From positions 1 to 64,000 of the forward strand of contig JAHEDK010000005.1 in the NCBI GenBank assembly GCA_024641245.1: a DNA stretch of 64,000 nucleotides, given 5' to 3'. Position numbers and translations under genes: made by a program. The notes under the pieces were generated by a model. The model was not told the DNA's origin. It was given only the letters and a program-made list of their open reading frames with translations, and made no database searches. The stretch comes from Actinomycetes bacterium. GTDB lineage: Bacteria; Actinomycetota; Acidimicrobiia; Spongiisociales; JAHEDJ01. Shown here piece after piece: positions 1-8,123 of the stretch (positions are counted from its first letter, which is position 1; each line of letters begins with the position of its first letter).

Positions 1-802
1 TGTCGAGATGTTTGGTGAGTTCCTCGGCGAGGAATGAGGAGAAGCTGACGGTGCGACGGGCGGCGGGAGTCTTGAGTGGTTCCTCGACTCGGAGCTGGCG
101 GCGTGAGAGGTCGAGCCGGTCGGTGCGCAGTGCTGCGAGTTCGCCGGGGCGGAGGCCGGTGTAGGCGCCGGTGAGGACGAAGACCCGGTAGCGGGGTGTG
201 ATGGTCTCGGCGAGGTGTTCGACTTCGTCGATGGTCAGGAAGCGCTTCTCGGACTGTTCGATGCGGGGGAGGGCGATTCGGCGACACGGTGATCGGGCAA
301 GTCGGCCGTCGTCGACGGCCATCTCGAGGGCGAGCTGGAGGAGGGTGTAGGCGCGGCGAATGGTGGAGGGGGAGTAGCCGGCTGCCACCAGCTCGGCCAC
401 CCACGACCGAATGTGGCCGGGTTCGATGGCGGACAGGGAGGCGGGTCCGAACGTGGGGAGGATCAGGCTGCGGATGACCGACCCGTCATTCTCCCGGGTA
501 GAGGCGGCCAGGTTCACCCGACTCTGTTGGACCCGGGTGTTCCACTCGCCGTACGTGATGCGAGCGCGTCGGGGATCGGTCCATTCTCCTCGCAGCTTGT
601 CGGCCTCGATAGTGGCGAGGAAGGCTTCGGCCTCGACCTTCCGGCGGAAGTTGCGAGCTCGTTCTCGACCGTCTGGGGCGCGGTACCGGGCTTGCCAGGT
701 ACCGGCGCCGGTCTTGCGAACATGCGCCAAGCGGAAGTCCCTTCGAAGTCGGATCTCATGAGCAAGTTGCGGCTCCTGGGCTCCTCCACCGTCCGGTGTC
801 AC
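1..802 (-). CDS. Tyrosine recombinase/phage-type integrase, 3' end outside window
   Basis: Translating the minus strand from GTG at 802 gives an open frame to the window edge (267 codons). It has an arm-binding-like start (AHVRKTGAGTWQARYRAPDGR), a SAM-like core-binding domain (about residues 65-150) and the start of the catalytic domain with TGLRPGELAALR, the box I region that carries the first catalytic Arg. The remaining catalytic His/Arg/Tyr lie beyond base 1. The GTG is the only in-frame start after the upstream stop. It catalyses site-specific DNA integration or excision in this family. Together with the toxin-antitoxin and pseudogene debris that follows, it marks an integration hot spot. 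No att site could be identified. Confidence 0.85.
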   Translation of the reverse strand, partial: MTPDGGGAQEPQLAHEIRLRRDFRLAHVRKTGAGTWQARYRAPDGRERARNFRRKVEAEAFLATIEADKLRGEWTDPRRARITYGEWNTRVQQSRVNLAASTRENDGSVIRSLILPTFGPASLSAIEPGHIRSWVAELVAAGYSPSTIRRAYTLLQLALEMAVDDGRLARSPCRRIALPRIEQSEKRFLTIDEVEHLAETITPRYRVFVLTGAYTGLRPGELAALRTDRLDLSRRQLRVEEPLKTPAARRTVSFSSFLAEELTKHLD

Positions 803-841
803 CCTGTCATCAGAGTGTCAATAGCCCTGTCATCAGAGTGT
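802..841. repeat. Two 17-bp direct repeats upstream of the integrase
   Basis: The 17-mer CCCTGTCATCAGAGTGT occurs at 802-818 and again at 825-841, a 23-bp period. The first copy touches the integrase start codon. It could be an operator or an arm-type recombinase site; neither is proven. Confidence 0.6.
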
Positions 842-893
842 GTTCTTTCCGGTGTCATGTCGTTGTTCTTACCGGGATGATGTCGTACGGATC

Positions 894-949
894 GTTCCGG
901 GGACATGTCGGACGTTCCGGAGACATCGGTGACAGTGTTCCGGGGACAT
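894..949. repeat. Three copies of GTTCCGGrGACAT
   Basis: The 13-mer occurs at 894-906, 914-926 (one change) and 937-949. On the minus strand it reads ATGTCCCCGGAAC. The rest of the gap 842-1248 has no supported gene. Repeats of this type beside an integrase may be remnants of element ends, but I cannot assign a family. Confidence 0.5.
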
Positions 950-1248
950 GTGTGACACCACCGAGATAGCCGCTGCATGCCCGGCAGCGGAGAACACCCT
1001 GAGAACGCTCTCGCAACGGGTCAGTGCGGCAGGGCGTTGGATTGTCCTCGAGAGGTTGCTCTCGGTCGGTCCTGTGGCCATATGTCTCCCGGCGTTGAGC
1101 GTTATGGGCGGCCGGTAATGGGATCGTCGGTAGGCTCGTGTCGTGATCCATCCGCTGTCCGACGGACTCCCATGAGTAGTCATTCCGACGAAGTCGTGCC
1201 AAAGCTGGAGCTGCTGCCGGGTCGCACACACTGAGAAAGGACCGATGG

Positions 1249-1920
1249 ATGTCACAACTCGTACGGGTACAGAACTTCATGGTGTCGATCGACGGGTTCG
1301 GGGCAGGTGAAGGTCAAAGCCTCGAAGCGCCCTTCGGACATGCCGAACCCCGAGGTGGTCGCGTCGCCGACCTCCCAGCCGATCTGGCCTCGTGGGCGTT
1401 CGCCACCGCCAGTTGGCCCAACCGAACCCAGCCCGGCGGAACGCGAGGGCTGGACGACTACTTCGTGCGCGACTTCGCCCACAACATCGGCGCCGAGATC
1501 ATGGGGCGCAACAAGTTCGGACCCCAACGCGGCCCGTGGGAGAACCTCGATTGGACCGGATGGTGGGGCGACACGCCACCGTTCCACACCCCCGTGTTCG
1601 TACTCACCCACCATCACCGACCTAGCTTCACCCTCGCCGATACCACCTTCCACTTCCTCGAAGCGACACCCGCAGAAGCGCTGCAACAAGCCAAAGTCGC
1701 GGCCAATGGACGTGACGTACGGATCGGAGGCGGAGTCGCAACCGTCCGCCAATATCTCGAAGCGGACCTCATCGACACCATCCACGTCGCCGTCGCCCCC
1801 ATCGAGATCGGCCGAGGCGAACGGCTATGGACATCTCACAAGGACCTACTTGACCGGTACCACCACGAGTCGGTTCCCAGCCCCAGCGGTATAACACACC
1901 TCATCTTCTGGCGACGGTAA
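1249..1920 (+). CDS. Dihydrofolate reductase family protein (RibD C-terminal fold)
   Basis: 223 aa. It begins with the family's typical N-terminal strand (VQNFMVSIDGF) and has the central MGRNKFGP region, a PVFVLTHH strand and a GGGVATVRQYLEADLIDTIHVAVAPI segment, the NADPH-binding part of RibD_C/DHFR-like proteins. AAAGGA lies 7 bases before the ATG. The family reduces pteridine- or pyrimidine-like substrates with NADPH, but most such actinobacterial copies have no known substrate. It stands alone between the integrase and the toxin-antitoxin genes and is probably accessory. Family assignment is firm; the substrate is unknown. Confidence 0.8.
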   Translation: MSQLVRVQNFMVSIDGFGAGEGQSLEAPFGHAEPRGGRVADLPADLASWAFATASWPNRTQPGGTRGLDDYFVRDFAHNIGAEIMGRNKFGPQRGPWENLDWTGWWGDTPPFHTPVFVLTHHHRPSFTLADTTFHFLEATPAEALQQAKVAANGRDVRIGGGVATVRQYLEADLIDTIHVAVAPIEIGRGERLWTSHKDLLDRYHHESVPSPSGITHLIFWRR

Positions 1921-2114
1921 CCACCAAGAACAACGGCCACACGGCCCTCGACCGCAGTCGGCTGCGCTCACCAGTCAATGCAGCGCCGATCAACAAATCG
2001 GCTGCACGAACGCCCAGTCCGTCGAGTGTGCGCTATCGGCACTTCTACGATCGGGGTTGACTGGGTCTCGTGGGTATGGAGAGCGAGTTGAGATCCGACC
2101 GCCCGCCATATCAT

Positions 2115-2140
2115 ATGCAATAGTGTATGCTGTATTGCAT
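2115..2140. promoter_or_regulatory. Operator palindrome and -10 box of the toxin-antitoxin pair
   Basis: ATGCAATA (2115-2122) and TATTGCAT (2133-2140) form an 8-bp inverted repeat with a 10-bp spacer. TATGCT (2126-2131) fits a -10 box and lies 7 bases before ATG 2139, and there is no Shine-Dalgarno sequence. This suggests a leaderless transcript starting at or next to 2139, with the palindrome covering the -10 box, as expected for autorepression. Confidence 0.5.
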
Positions 2141-2333
2141 GCAAAGTACCAGTGTCCGTATCGACCAGGCCACCCACCAAGAACTAAAGCAGCTAGCGAT
2201 CGAGCTCGGCACGACTGTCGGGGAGACGGTGGCGCTGGCAGTTCGACGCCTCCGCCAGGATCGTATCGGCGCGGAGCTTGCTGTTCCACTCACCTCCAGC
2301 GAAGTCAAGTGGCTTGATGCTGACCTCGGGTGA
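2139..2333 (+). CDS. Ribbon-helix-helix type antitoxin of a MazEF-like pair
   Basis: 64 aa from ATG 2139 (an in-frame ATG at 2127 adds four residues). STSVRIDQATHQELKQLAIELGTTVGETVALAVRRL is a compact ribbon-helix-helix DNA-binding domain, followed by a short tail (about residues 45-64) that would bind the toxin. Start 2139 is preferred because a -10-like box lies 7 bases before it and no ribosome site is visible. It overlaps the toxin gene by 17 bases, the usual coupling of such pairs. It probably neutralises the toxin and represses its own promoter through the palindrome at 2115-2140. Confidence 0.75.
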   Translation: MQSTSVRIDQATHQELKQLAIELGTTVGETVALAVRRLRQDRIGAELAVPLTSSEVKWLDADLG

Positions 2334-2661
2334 CATCGCCGAACTCGACCTTGGCCCGCCGGCCGGACGAGAGGCCGGGTTTCGACACCGGGCAGTGGTG
2401 GTAACTGCGCAACGCATCCTTGACGCCGGCCCCAACGTCATCCAAGTCGTGCCATTGACCACGACAATTCGCGGATTCGGGTCCGAGGTTCTAGTCGAAC
2501 CTGATGAAGCGGGCGGGTTGGGGCAAAGATCGGCGGCGCAGTGTCAACACGTGCGCGCCGTCTCTATCGGACGGGTTGACCGCGTGCGGGGCAACGTCGG
2601 CATTGTTGTGCTCACCCAGATCCGAGATGTCATAGGCCTCATCCTCGACATTCCCTCCTAA
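2317..2661 (+). CDS. MazF/PemK-family endoribonuclease toxin
   Basis: 114 aa from ATG 2317. It has the MazF-fold order: SGDIAELDLGPPAGREAGFRHRAVVV (strand 1-2 region), VIQVVPLTTTIRG (the conserved VxPxT/S segment), SAAQCQHVRAVSIGRV and a C-terminal VGIVVLTQIRDVIGLIL helix. MazF toxins cleave mRNA at short sequence motifs and arrest growth. The gene overlaps its antitoxin by 17 bases, so both are translated from one message. Nothing indicates truncation. Confidence 0.85.
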   Translation: MLTSGDIAELDLGPPAGREAGFRHRAVVVTAQRILDAGPNVIQVVPLTTTIRGFGSEVLVEPDEAGGLGQRSAAQCQHVRAVSIGRVDRVRGNVGIVVLTQIRDVIGLILDIPS

Positions 2662-2797
2662 CCGCCAGTCACCGCGATCGCCGAATGTGGGTGATATCGC
2701 CCCTTTCCCTGAGTGCCCGAGAACGGGACTCGGCGCTCGTTCTCTCGGCACAGACGAGAACCTTGCCGGACCTGGCGATAGACGATACGCAATAGGT

Positions 2798-3115
2798 ATG
2801 AAGAGCGTGGAAGACCGGGTGGCCGGCTCGCTGCTGCAGTTGGCCCGAAAACGGCTCGGATTGTCTCAGACGGCTTTCGCCGACCTACTCGGGATTGCCC
2901 AACCGATGCTGTCGGCATTTGAGTCGGGTCGTCGTCAGCCGACGTTGCCCACGCTGATGAGGATGCTGGCACGAGCCGGTTTGACGTTACGGCTGGAGCT
3001 CGCAGACCTCGACAACCATGACGCGGTGCTCGGCGAGTGGGAGCAGAGTCCGGACGACGCAACTAAGCGGAGGTTGAGGTCTCAGGGCTACCGGCTGGCA
3101 AGTGATGCCGCCTGA
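2798..3115 (+). CDS. XRE-family helix-turn-helix protein (antitoxin/regulator)
   Basis: 105 aa. Residues 10-62 form a Cro/C1-type HTH (LGLSQTAFADLLGIAQPMLSAFESGRRQPTLPTLMRML), followed by an acidic C-terminal segment. Start ATG 2798 is chosen because translation upstream of it does not resemble the family. Its stop overlaps the start of a broken nucleotidyltransferase gene (3105). This is the arrangement of XRE plus AbiEii/MNT-type pairs, in which the HTH protein represses the operon. The partner is dead here, so this protein may be an orphan. Confidence 0.75.
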   Translation: MKSVEDRVAGSLLQLARKRLGLSQTAFADLLGIAQPMLSAFESGRRQPTLPTLMRMLARAGLTLRLELADLDNHDAVLGEWEQSPDDATKRRLRSQGYRLASDAA

Positions 3116-3249
3116 GTTAGGCGACGAGCACGTTGCGGCCATCTGTGGTTCTCATCGATCATGGGGTGCAGTTCGTCGCCATTGGAGGCATCGCGGCTCG
3201 ACTCCACGACACCGGACACGCCACAATCGACATCGGTATTTGCCCATGA
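3105..3249 (+). pseudogene. Remnant of an AbiEii/MNT-like nucleotidyltransferase, frameshifted and truncated
   Basis: ATG 3105 overlaps the XRE stop and opens MPPELGDEHVAAI. The reading then moves to the +1 frame (about 3148-3249), giving VLIDHGVQFVAIGGIAARLH and a stop at 3247. The FVAIGGIAARLH-x-TxxATxDID pattern is the start of the nucleotidyltransferase catalytic motif, but the second acidic residue is changed to GIC and the rest of the gene is missing. It is non-functional debris of a toxin gene. Confidence 0.6.
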
Positions 3250-3403
3250 ATGGATGATGCCAGGGCGGAGAGTCCGCGGAAAGTCCGCGAGAAGTCCGAA
3301 AACCACGCAAAACGACGCAAGGCGATGAGAGCCGAAGCGCCAATGAATACGGGACGCTTCGAGAGTTCTGCCCGGTCGCCGAAACCCCCCGATCATCAAT
3401 GGC

Positions 3404-3828
3404 ATGCAAGGCATCAACACCGGGTACTGCACCGTTGGCAACTTCGGCTCCGAGGATCGACTCGATTACACAATCGTCGGCGGGCCGGTGAATGCCGCAT
3501 CCCGCCTCGAATCGACCGCCCAGACCACGCCGGAACTCATCTCTCATGACACATACATGCTCATCAAAGATGAGATCTACTGCCGGCCGATGGGCGAAAT
3601 CAAGGTCAAAGGAATCGCCCACGAACTCCGAACGTACGAGGTGATCGCCCTCGTCGACGAGATGGGCGCAATGGGACTCCCATCCATGCCGAGGGCGCCG
3701 GCTTCCACCTGCAGCTCGATCCGGCTGCGCTGGGTACCGACACCGACGCGGCTCGCCAGGCGCTGCGCGACTCACTCGCTGCGCTGGAGAGGGAATCTGC
3801 GGACCAGCCGACGCCGCCCGACGCGTAA
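3404..3828 (+). pseudogene. 3' fragment of a class III adenylate/guanylate cyclase gene
   Basis: Translation from about 3404 gives GINTGYCTVGNFGS, then RLDYTIVGGPVNAASRLES, the C-terminal half of a class III cyclase domain including the substrate-loop region. The first half of the domain is absent. Near 3680 the frame shifts: IHAEGAGFHLQLDPAALG to the TAA at 3826 reads in another frame and matches the usual tail of actinobacterial cyclases. 5' truncation plus frameshift means no active enzyme. The 3250-3403 stretch before it holds no recognisable gene. Confidence 0.7.
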
Positions 3829-3858
3829 TGCGAAACTGCATTCGTGAGGGAGGTCGAC

Positions 3859-5295
3859 TTGGCAACGAATACTGAAGTTGATGTGGTCGTAATCGGGGTC
3901 GGCACGTGTGGGGAGGACCTCTCGCTGCAACTCCTCGACGCCGGCTTCGACGTCGTCGGCATCGAAGCCGCTCTTGTTGGCGGCGAGTGCGCCTACTGGG
4001 CCTGCATTCCCTCAAAGGTGATGATCCGGGCCGCGTCTCTGGTGGCCGGAGCTCAGCAGATCGCCGGGATGGCGGGACACGTAGTCGTCACCCCCGACTG
4101 GGACCCGGTCGCGGAGCGGGTCCGCTCGGAAGTCACCGGGGGCTGGGATGACTCGATGGCAGTCGGCCGATTCGAAGCGCGCGGCGGCCGGCTGGTGCAC
4201 GGGCGTGGAACGCTGACCGGCCCGAAAACGGTGGCAGTAGGGGACCAGAGCTTCACGGCGAGGCGGGGGATCGTCATCGCCACCGGATCGAAGCCGGCCA
4301 TCCCGCCAATCCCGGGACTCGCCGACGTCGACTACTGGACCACTCACGACGTCATTGCGGCCGAGTCTCTGCCGAAGTCTTTGATCGTGCTCGGCGGCGG
4401 CGCCGTCGGATGTGAGCTCGGGCAGATGCTGACCCGGTTCGGTGTCGCCGTGACGATCGCCGAGGGCAGCGACCGATTGCTCGCACGTGAGGAGCCCGAG
4501 ACGTCCGCGATCATCGAAGCCGCGTTCGAGGCCGACGGCATCAGCGTGCACACCGGAGTGCTCGCGGAAAAGGTCGGGTCTCGCGACGACAGCGTCATCG
4601 TCAAGCTGTCGAGCGGCACCGAACTGGCGGCGGCTCGATTGCTCGTGGCCACCGGGCGTGTCGTTGATCTGAGCGGCCTGGGTCTGGAGTCCGCCGGTCT
4701 CGCCGACGGAACACCATTCATCGATGTCGACGATCGGATGCGCGCTGCCGACGGAATCTGGGCAATCGGCGATGTAACCGGGAAGGCGATGTTCACCCAC
4801 GTCGCGGTTCATCAGGCCGGCAAAGTGGTCGCCGACATCATGGGGAAGAACCCGCCCCCGGCCCGGTATACCGCCGTGCCCCGCGTGACTTTCACGACTC
4901 CGGAGGTCGGGGCCGTTGGGATGACAGAGGCCGACGCCCGCGCTGCTGACATCGATGTCGTCGTAGCCGTCAAGCAGGTACCGGCAACATTCCGCGGCTG
5001 GATCCACGGACCGGGTGCCGACGGAATCCTCAAGTTCGTCATCGATCGAGCGGCGGGGATACTCGTGGGGGCAACCGTCGTCGGTCCCCAGGCAGGTGAA
5101 GTGCTTGGCCTGCTTGCCCTCGCCGTCCACGCCAGAGTCCCCCTCGATGAGCTGCGAACGATGATCTACGCTTTCCCGACGTTCCACGGGGGGATCGGTG
5201 AGGCGCTGGGGGCCGCCGGACGCGGCGTTACAACTGTGCTCGATCCAACCTACGACGCGCTGGCCGATCTCGATTCGGTCGGCCGCAGCCAATAG
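3859..5295 (+). CDS. FAD-dependent pyridine nucleotide-disulfide oxidoreductase (Lpd/MerA-like)
   Basis: 478 aa from TTG 3859, preferred over GTG 3844 because GAGGGAGG lies just before it. Domains in order: FAD Rossmann (VVVIGVGTCGEDL), redox motif GGECAYWACIPSK (two Cys separated by four residues as in this flavoprotein family, with CAYWAC in place of the usual CxxxGC), NAD Rossmann (VLGGGAVGCELGQML), second FAD motif (WAIGDVTG) and the C-terminal dimerisation domain with the His-containing FPTFHGGIGEA segment. It moves electrons between NAD(P)H and a disulfide or small-molecule acceptor. There is no N-terminal HMA domain or C-terminal Cys pair, so it is not a classical mercuric reductase. 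Substrate unknown. Confidence 0.85.
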   Translation: MATNTEVDVVVIGVGTCGEDLSLQLLDAGFDVVGIEAALVGGECAYWACIPSKVMIRAASLVAGAQQIAGMAGHVVVTPDWDPVAERVRSEVTGGWDDSMAVGRFEARGGRLVHGRGTLTGPKTVAVGDQSFTARRGIVIATGSKPAIPPIPGLADVDYWTTHDVIAAESLPKSLIVLGGGAVGCELGQMLTRFGVAVTIAEGSDRLLAREEPETSAIIEAAFEADGISVHTGVLAEKVGSRDDSVIVKLSSGTELAAARLLVATGRVVDLSGLGLESAGLADGTPFIDVDDRMRAADGIWAIGDVTGKAMFTHVAVHQAGKVVADIMGKNPPPARYTAVPRVTFTTPEVGAVGMTEADARAADIDVVVAVKQVPATFRGWIHGPGADGILKFVIDRAAGILVGATVVGPQAGEVLGLLALAVHARVPLDELRTMIYAFPTFHGGIGEALGAAGRGVTTVLDPTYDALADLDSVGRSQ

Positions 5296-5754
5296 CTCAT
5301 GTGAAAGGGCGACGAATAGCCGGCGCGTCGAGGCCGTCGGGCTCCGCGAGCAAACCCGACGACGCATTGGCTCCGTTGGTGGCTCAGTTCATGTCGAATG
5401 ACGCCGGGGTGCGCTTTCGAGGAGACGCCATGCGCGAGCGCCCCCTCGTCGTGAGACGACCGGACCATGGGTACGTCCATCTCCATTGTCCTTGCCTCGG
5501 TCGCGATTGCGCCCGCCGCGATCCAACGCGCCTGCCAATTAGGCGATGCGGCCGGTCTTGCGACTGCAGCGCGTTCGTAGCTCGCTCCACTTCACCAAAT
5601 CAGGCGCCGTAACGAGCGCATCGCCAACCCACCCATATCCTCACCTCCGGCGCTACCAGCCACTCTCGAGCGAGACCACGGACCGTAGCGTTGTCCTTGT
5701 GACGGATGCGCTCGATCGCCCGGTTTTAGAGCGGGGGTTCGGGGCCTTTTCCTC
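5296..5754. other. Non-coding gap, no supported gene
   Basis: Short open frames are present on both strands but none has recognisable protein character or a credible start. No tRNA-like fold was seen. Confidence 0.5.
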
Positions 5755-5782
5755 TTGACGCGCTGACTCGTCTGGATAGAAG
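5755..5782 (+). promoter_or_regulatory. Likely sigma-70-type promoter
   Basis: TTGACG (5755-5760) and TAGAAG (about 5777-5782) are 16 bases apart, just upstream of the ATC-hydrolase-like gene whose ATG is at 5805. Confidence 0.45.
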
Positions 5783-5804
5783 ATTGGGGGGAACGAGAGG
5801 CTGT

Positions 5805-6545
5805 ATGAGTACACAGACGGTGGGAGAATTCACTCCTACCCACCATGCGCTGATGATGGGCTGGATCTCCAAGGCAGTTGTCGAGGCCGTTGGTGAAGAG
5901 GAAGGCGAGCGGATCATCCGCAAGGCCGTGGTCGAGTACGGCAATCAGCGGGGAAGACGGATGGCAATGCGAGCCGAGGCGAACGGACATTCCCGGACGT
6001 TCGCCAACTACGTCTCCTACGTGGAGGCCAAGCTCCCAATGAGGGATTTCAAGATGGAGTTCCTGGAACGATCCCCTGACGTCAGAGGGCGCACATCGAG
6101 GTGTCCCCACAGTGATGCCTGGGCAGAGAACGACCTCATGCAGTACGGCCGCTTCTTCTGCATGGAAATCGACAGGGCCCTCGTGCAAGGATTCAATGAG
6201 GACCTGGTTCTGGAAGTCAACGGCACCCTGTCCGAAGGGGCCGACTACTGCGACATGACCTTCAGAGAGGCGGACTTCACCCTCCTGAAGATGGCGGGCG
6301 TAGCTTGGAAGAAGGTGGTTCGGCCGGGACGAACGGCGGTGATGCCCTGGGAATACCATGTCGGACACCTTTACAAGACCTTGGCTGAGGTAATCACCGA
6401 AGAGCTAGGCGTACAAGCGTCCAACGTAATGGCAGCGGCCCTAGAAGACTTCACCGGCAGGTACGGCGAGGCGGCTACTGAGAAGGTGCTGTCCTACCAG
6501 GACACGGACTTCGACCAACTCCCCGACCCGGAACGCCACACATAG
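5805..6545 (+). CDS. L-2-amino-thiazoline-4-carboxylate hydrolase family protein
   Basis: 246 aa from ATG 5805, with a purine-rich site (GAGAGG) upstream. The pattern CPHSDAWAENDLMQYGRFFC, followed by a C-terminal GADYCDMTF segment, matches the ATC-hydrolase family, whose founding member opens 2-amino-thiazoline-4-carboxylate during L-cysteine formation. Most relatives are of unknown substrate. The neighbouring metallo-beta-lactamase-fold gene starts 17 bases after its stop, so the two are probably co-transcribed and may act on the same compound. Family call moderately firm; function inferred. Confidence 0.7.
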   Translation: MSTQTVGEFTPTHHALMMGWISKAVVEAVGEEEGERIIRKAVVEYGNQRGRRMAMRAEANGHSRTFANYVSYVEAKLPMRDFKMEFLERSPDVRGRTSRCPHSDAWAENDLMQYGRFFCMEIDRALVQGFNEDLVLEVNGTLSEGADYCDMTFREADFTLLKMAGVAWKKVVRPGRTAVMPWEYHVGHLYKTLAEVITEELGVQASNVMAAALEDFTGRYGEAATEKVLSYQDTDFDQLPDPERHT

Positions 6546-6562
6546 GGACACGGAGGCACGCA

Positions 6563-7282
6563 ATGAGGATGGAACTCCTTACCGACGGTGTGTATCAGCT
6601 CGGCGCCGGGATGGTGAACTCGTACATCATCGATGGCGACGAGGGCGTGACCTTGGTGGACACTCTGGTCCGCGGCAGAGAAGGCGCAATCGCCCAGAAC
6701 CTGAAGGAGATCGGCAGGTCGCTCGCTGATGTCAGAGCGATCCTGCTCACTCATTCCCACATGGACCATACGGGAAGCGCTTCGGCAGTCAAGGCGGCGT
6801 CCAAGGCCAGGGTCTTCGCATCCGAAGCGGACACACCTGCGATTCAGGGAGTCGAGAAGCCACCCAATCCGCCTACCTATTGGTATTGGAGACCGATGTT
6901 CTGGCCAGCGGTCTTCTTCGCTGCACCACCTGTAGAGGTGGACCACTTCGTCACCGAAGACGCCAAAGAAGTGCTTCCAGGAGATCTTCGTGCCGTCGAC
7001 ACGCCCGGACATACTCCTGGACACACCTCGTACCTGCTTGATCGAGCCGGCGGAGTGCTCTTCGTAGGGGATGCGGCTGTGGCCACCAAGGACGGCCGGG
7101 TGAAACGCGTGGCGTTCAATCGGTCCACACCAGAAGTCGACGGCAGTCTGCGCCATCTCGCCGAACTCGAGTTCGAGATTGCAGCCTTCTGTCACTCCAA
7201 ACCGATCCGCACTCAGGCCTCCGGAGCCTTTCGCAGATTCGCAGAGTCACTCACCTCACCGAGGCGCCCTACCCGCACATAA
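6563..7282 (+). CDS. Metallo-beta-lactamase-fold hydrolase
   Basis: 239 aa. The HxHxDH metal motif is seen in ILLTHSHMDHTGSA (about residues 62-75); further ligands are in DTPGHTPGHTSY and FVGDAAVA. The fold hydrolyses esters, thioesters or lactams with two metals, in the cytoplasm since no signal peptide is seen. GGAGG (6551-6555) lies upstream of the ATG. It follows the ATC-hydrolase-like gene with a 17-base gap. Substrate unknown. Confidence 0.85.
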   Translation: MRMELLTDGVYQLGAGMVNSYIIDGDEGVTLVDTLVRGREGAIAQNLKEIGRSLADVRAILLTHSHMDHTGSASAVKAASKARVFASEADTPAIQGVEKPPNPPTYWYWRPMFWPAVFFAAPPVEVDHFVTEDAKEVLPGDLRAVDTPGHTPGHTSYLLDRAGGVLFVGDAAVATKDGRVKRVAFNRSTPEVDGSLRHLAELEFEIAAFCHSKPIRTQASGAFRRFAESLTSPRRPTRT

Positions 7283-7448
7283 CGAAGCTTCTTTGTGTCA
7301 AGGGGCGTGGTTTGGGCGCGTTTAGGCGGGCCGGTGAATGCCGGCCTGGGTGTATGTTGGGCCGGGGTGGCTGAGCTGAAGAGCCGGTGATCAGGATGTG
7401 AGGCCGGCCCCGCAAGCCAAGGAGACGTTCCTGGGTGCCCCCCGGGCC

Positions 7449-7565
7449 CTAACGCGTCTGTTGGTCAGCGACGAGTTGTTGGTAGACGGCGTCAGAGACC
7501 CGACGTTTCAACGCTCGGAGGACCTCTTTCTTGGTTTTACCCTCGGCGATTTTTCGGTCGCCCTT
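7449..7565 (-). pseudogene. C-terminal remnant of an IS110-like transposase
   Basis: Thirty-eight codons before TAG 7449-7451 read KIAEGKTKKEVLRALKRR then VSDAVYQQLVADQ, resembling the very C-terminus of IS110-family (DEDD) transposases. An in-frame stop lies at 7566-7568 and the remaining transposase is absent. The adjoining gaps 7283-7448 and 7569-7803 hold no other gene. 7322-7365 contains a small GC-rich inverted repeat that could be part of the element's end. Confidence 0.5.
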
Positions 7566-7803
7566 CTATCCGTGTGTCCGGTGGGAGTGGCCATGTCAAC
7601 TCCTTGGTCCTATTACGGTTCCCTTCGCAGCACAATCGCCCGTCCACATCGGGGGCTTTGGCTATCAGGGATGACCCCGGCTGTGAATCGGGGGCGCTGC
7701 CATCGAATGGGTGTTCAGACGCAGGTAATGCGGATTGGAGCACATCGAACCACCGGTCGCGACCAGAGGATCATCTCACATCATCTGGAGTATCGACGGT
7801 CTA

Positions 7804-7998
7804 CTAGCCAACGACTCCAAGGCCGATCAGAAGCATCGTGACGGCGCCAAAACCACAAACCCCGACCCAGATCCAACTACCGAAGTCGAAGACCCTGGGG
7901 CCGTATCCCTTGCCCGCCAGTTCGCTCCGGACGTGCCGAAAAGCGATGTACCCGGCGACAGAGAATACAGCTGCGAAGAACAGGGCGGGTGTGTTCAT
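7804..7998 (-). CDS. Small two-helix membrane protein
   Basis: 64 aa: one hydrophobic segment at residues 3-20 and a second at 41-62, joined by a short basic loop. No family was recognised. A -10-like TAGACT (minus strand, 8010-8005) lies 6 bases before the ATG with no Shine-Dalgarno sequence, fitting leaderless translation. It is divergent from the next gene. Real but of unknown role; moderate confidence because of its size. Confidence 0.5.
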   Translation of the reverse strand: MNTPALFFAAVFSVAGYIAFRHVRSELAGKGYGPRVFDFGSWIWVGVCGFGAVTMLLIGLGVVG

Positions 7999-8123
7999 AT
8001 CCGCAGTCTAATAGCGGGGGTAGGGGTGACTGGAACCACAGAGCTATGTATCGGAGGGTGAGGCTTTGGAACCATCAGGGTGGGCGGCGCCTGCGCGTGC
8101 CTTGCCGGTATTGTGGAACCAAA

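Noticed and set aside
855-1280. Long minus-strand reading frames over the repeat region
   Set aside because: Composition is non-protein-like, overlapping frames are equally long, and no start site or family feature is present.
3859-5295. Mercuric reductase (MerA) as partner of the MerB-like protein
   Set aside because: The redox motif is Lpd/MerA-like, but the C-terminal Cys pair and N-terminal metal domain of MerA are absent and the genes are 7.6 kb apart.
5722-5733. GTTTTAGAGC resembling the start of a type II CRISPR repeat
   Set aside because: It occurs once, with no spacing pattern, no second copy and no cas gene.
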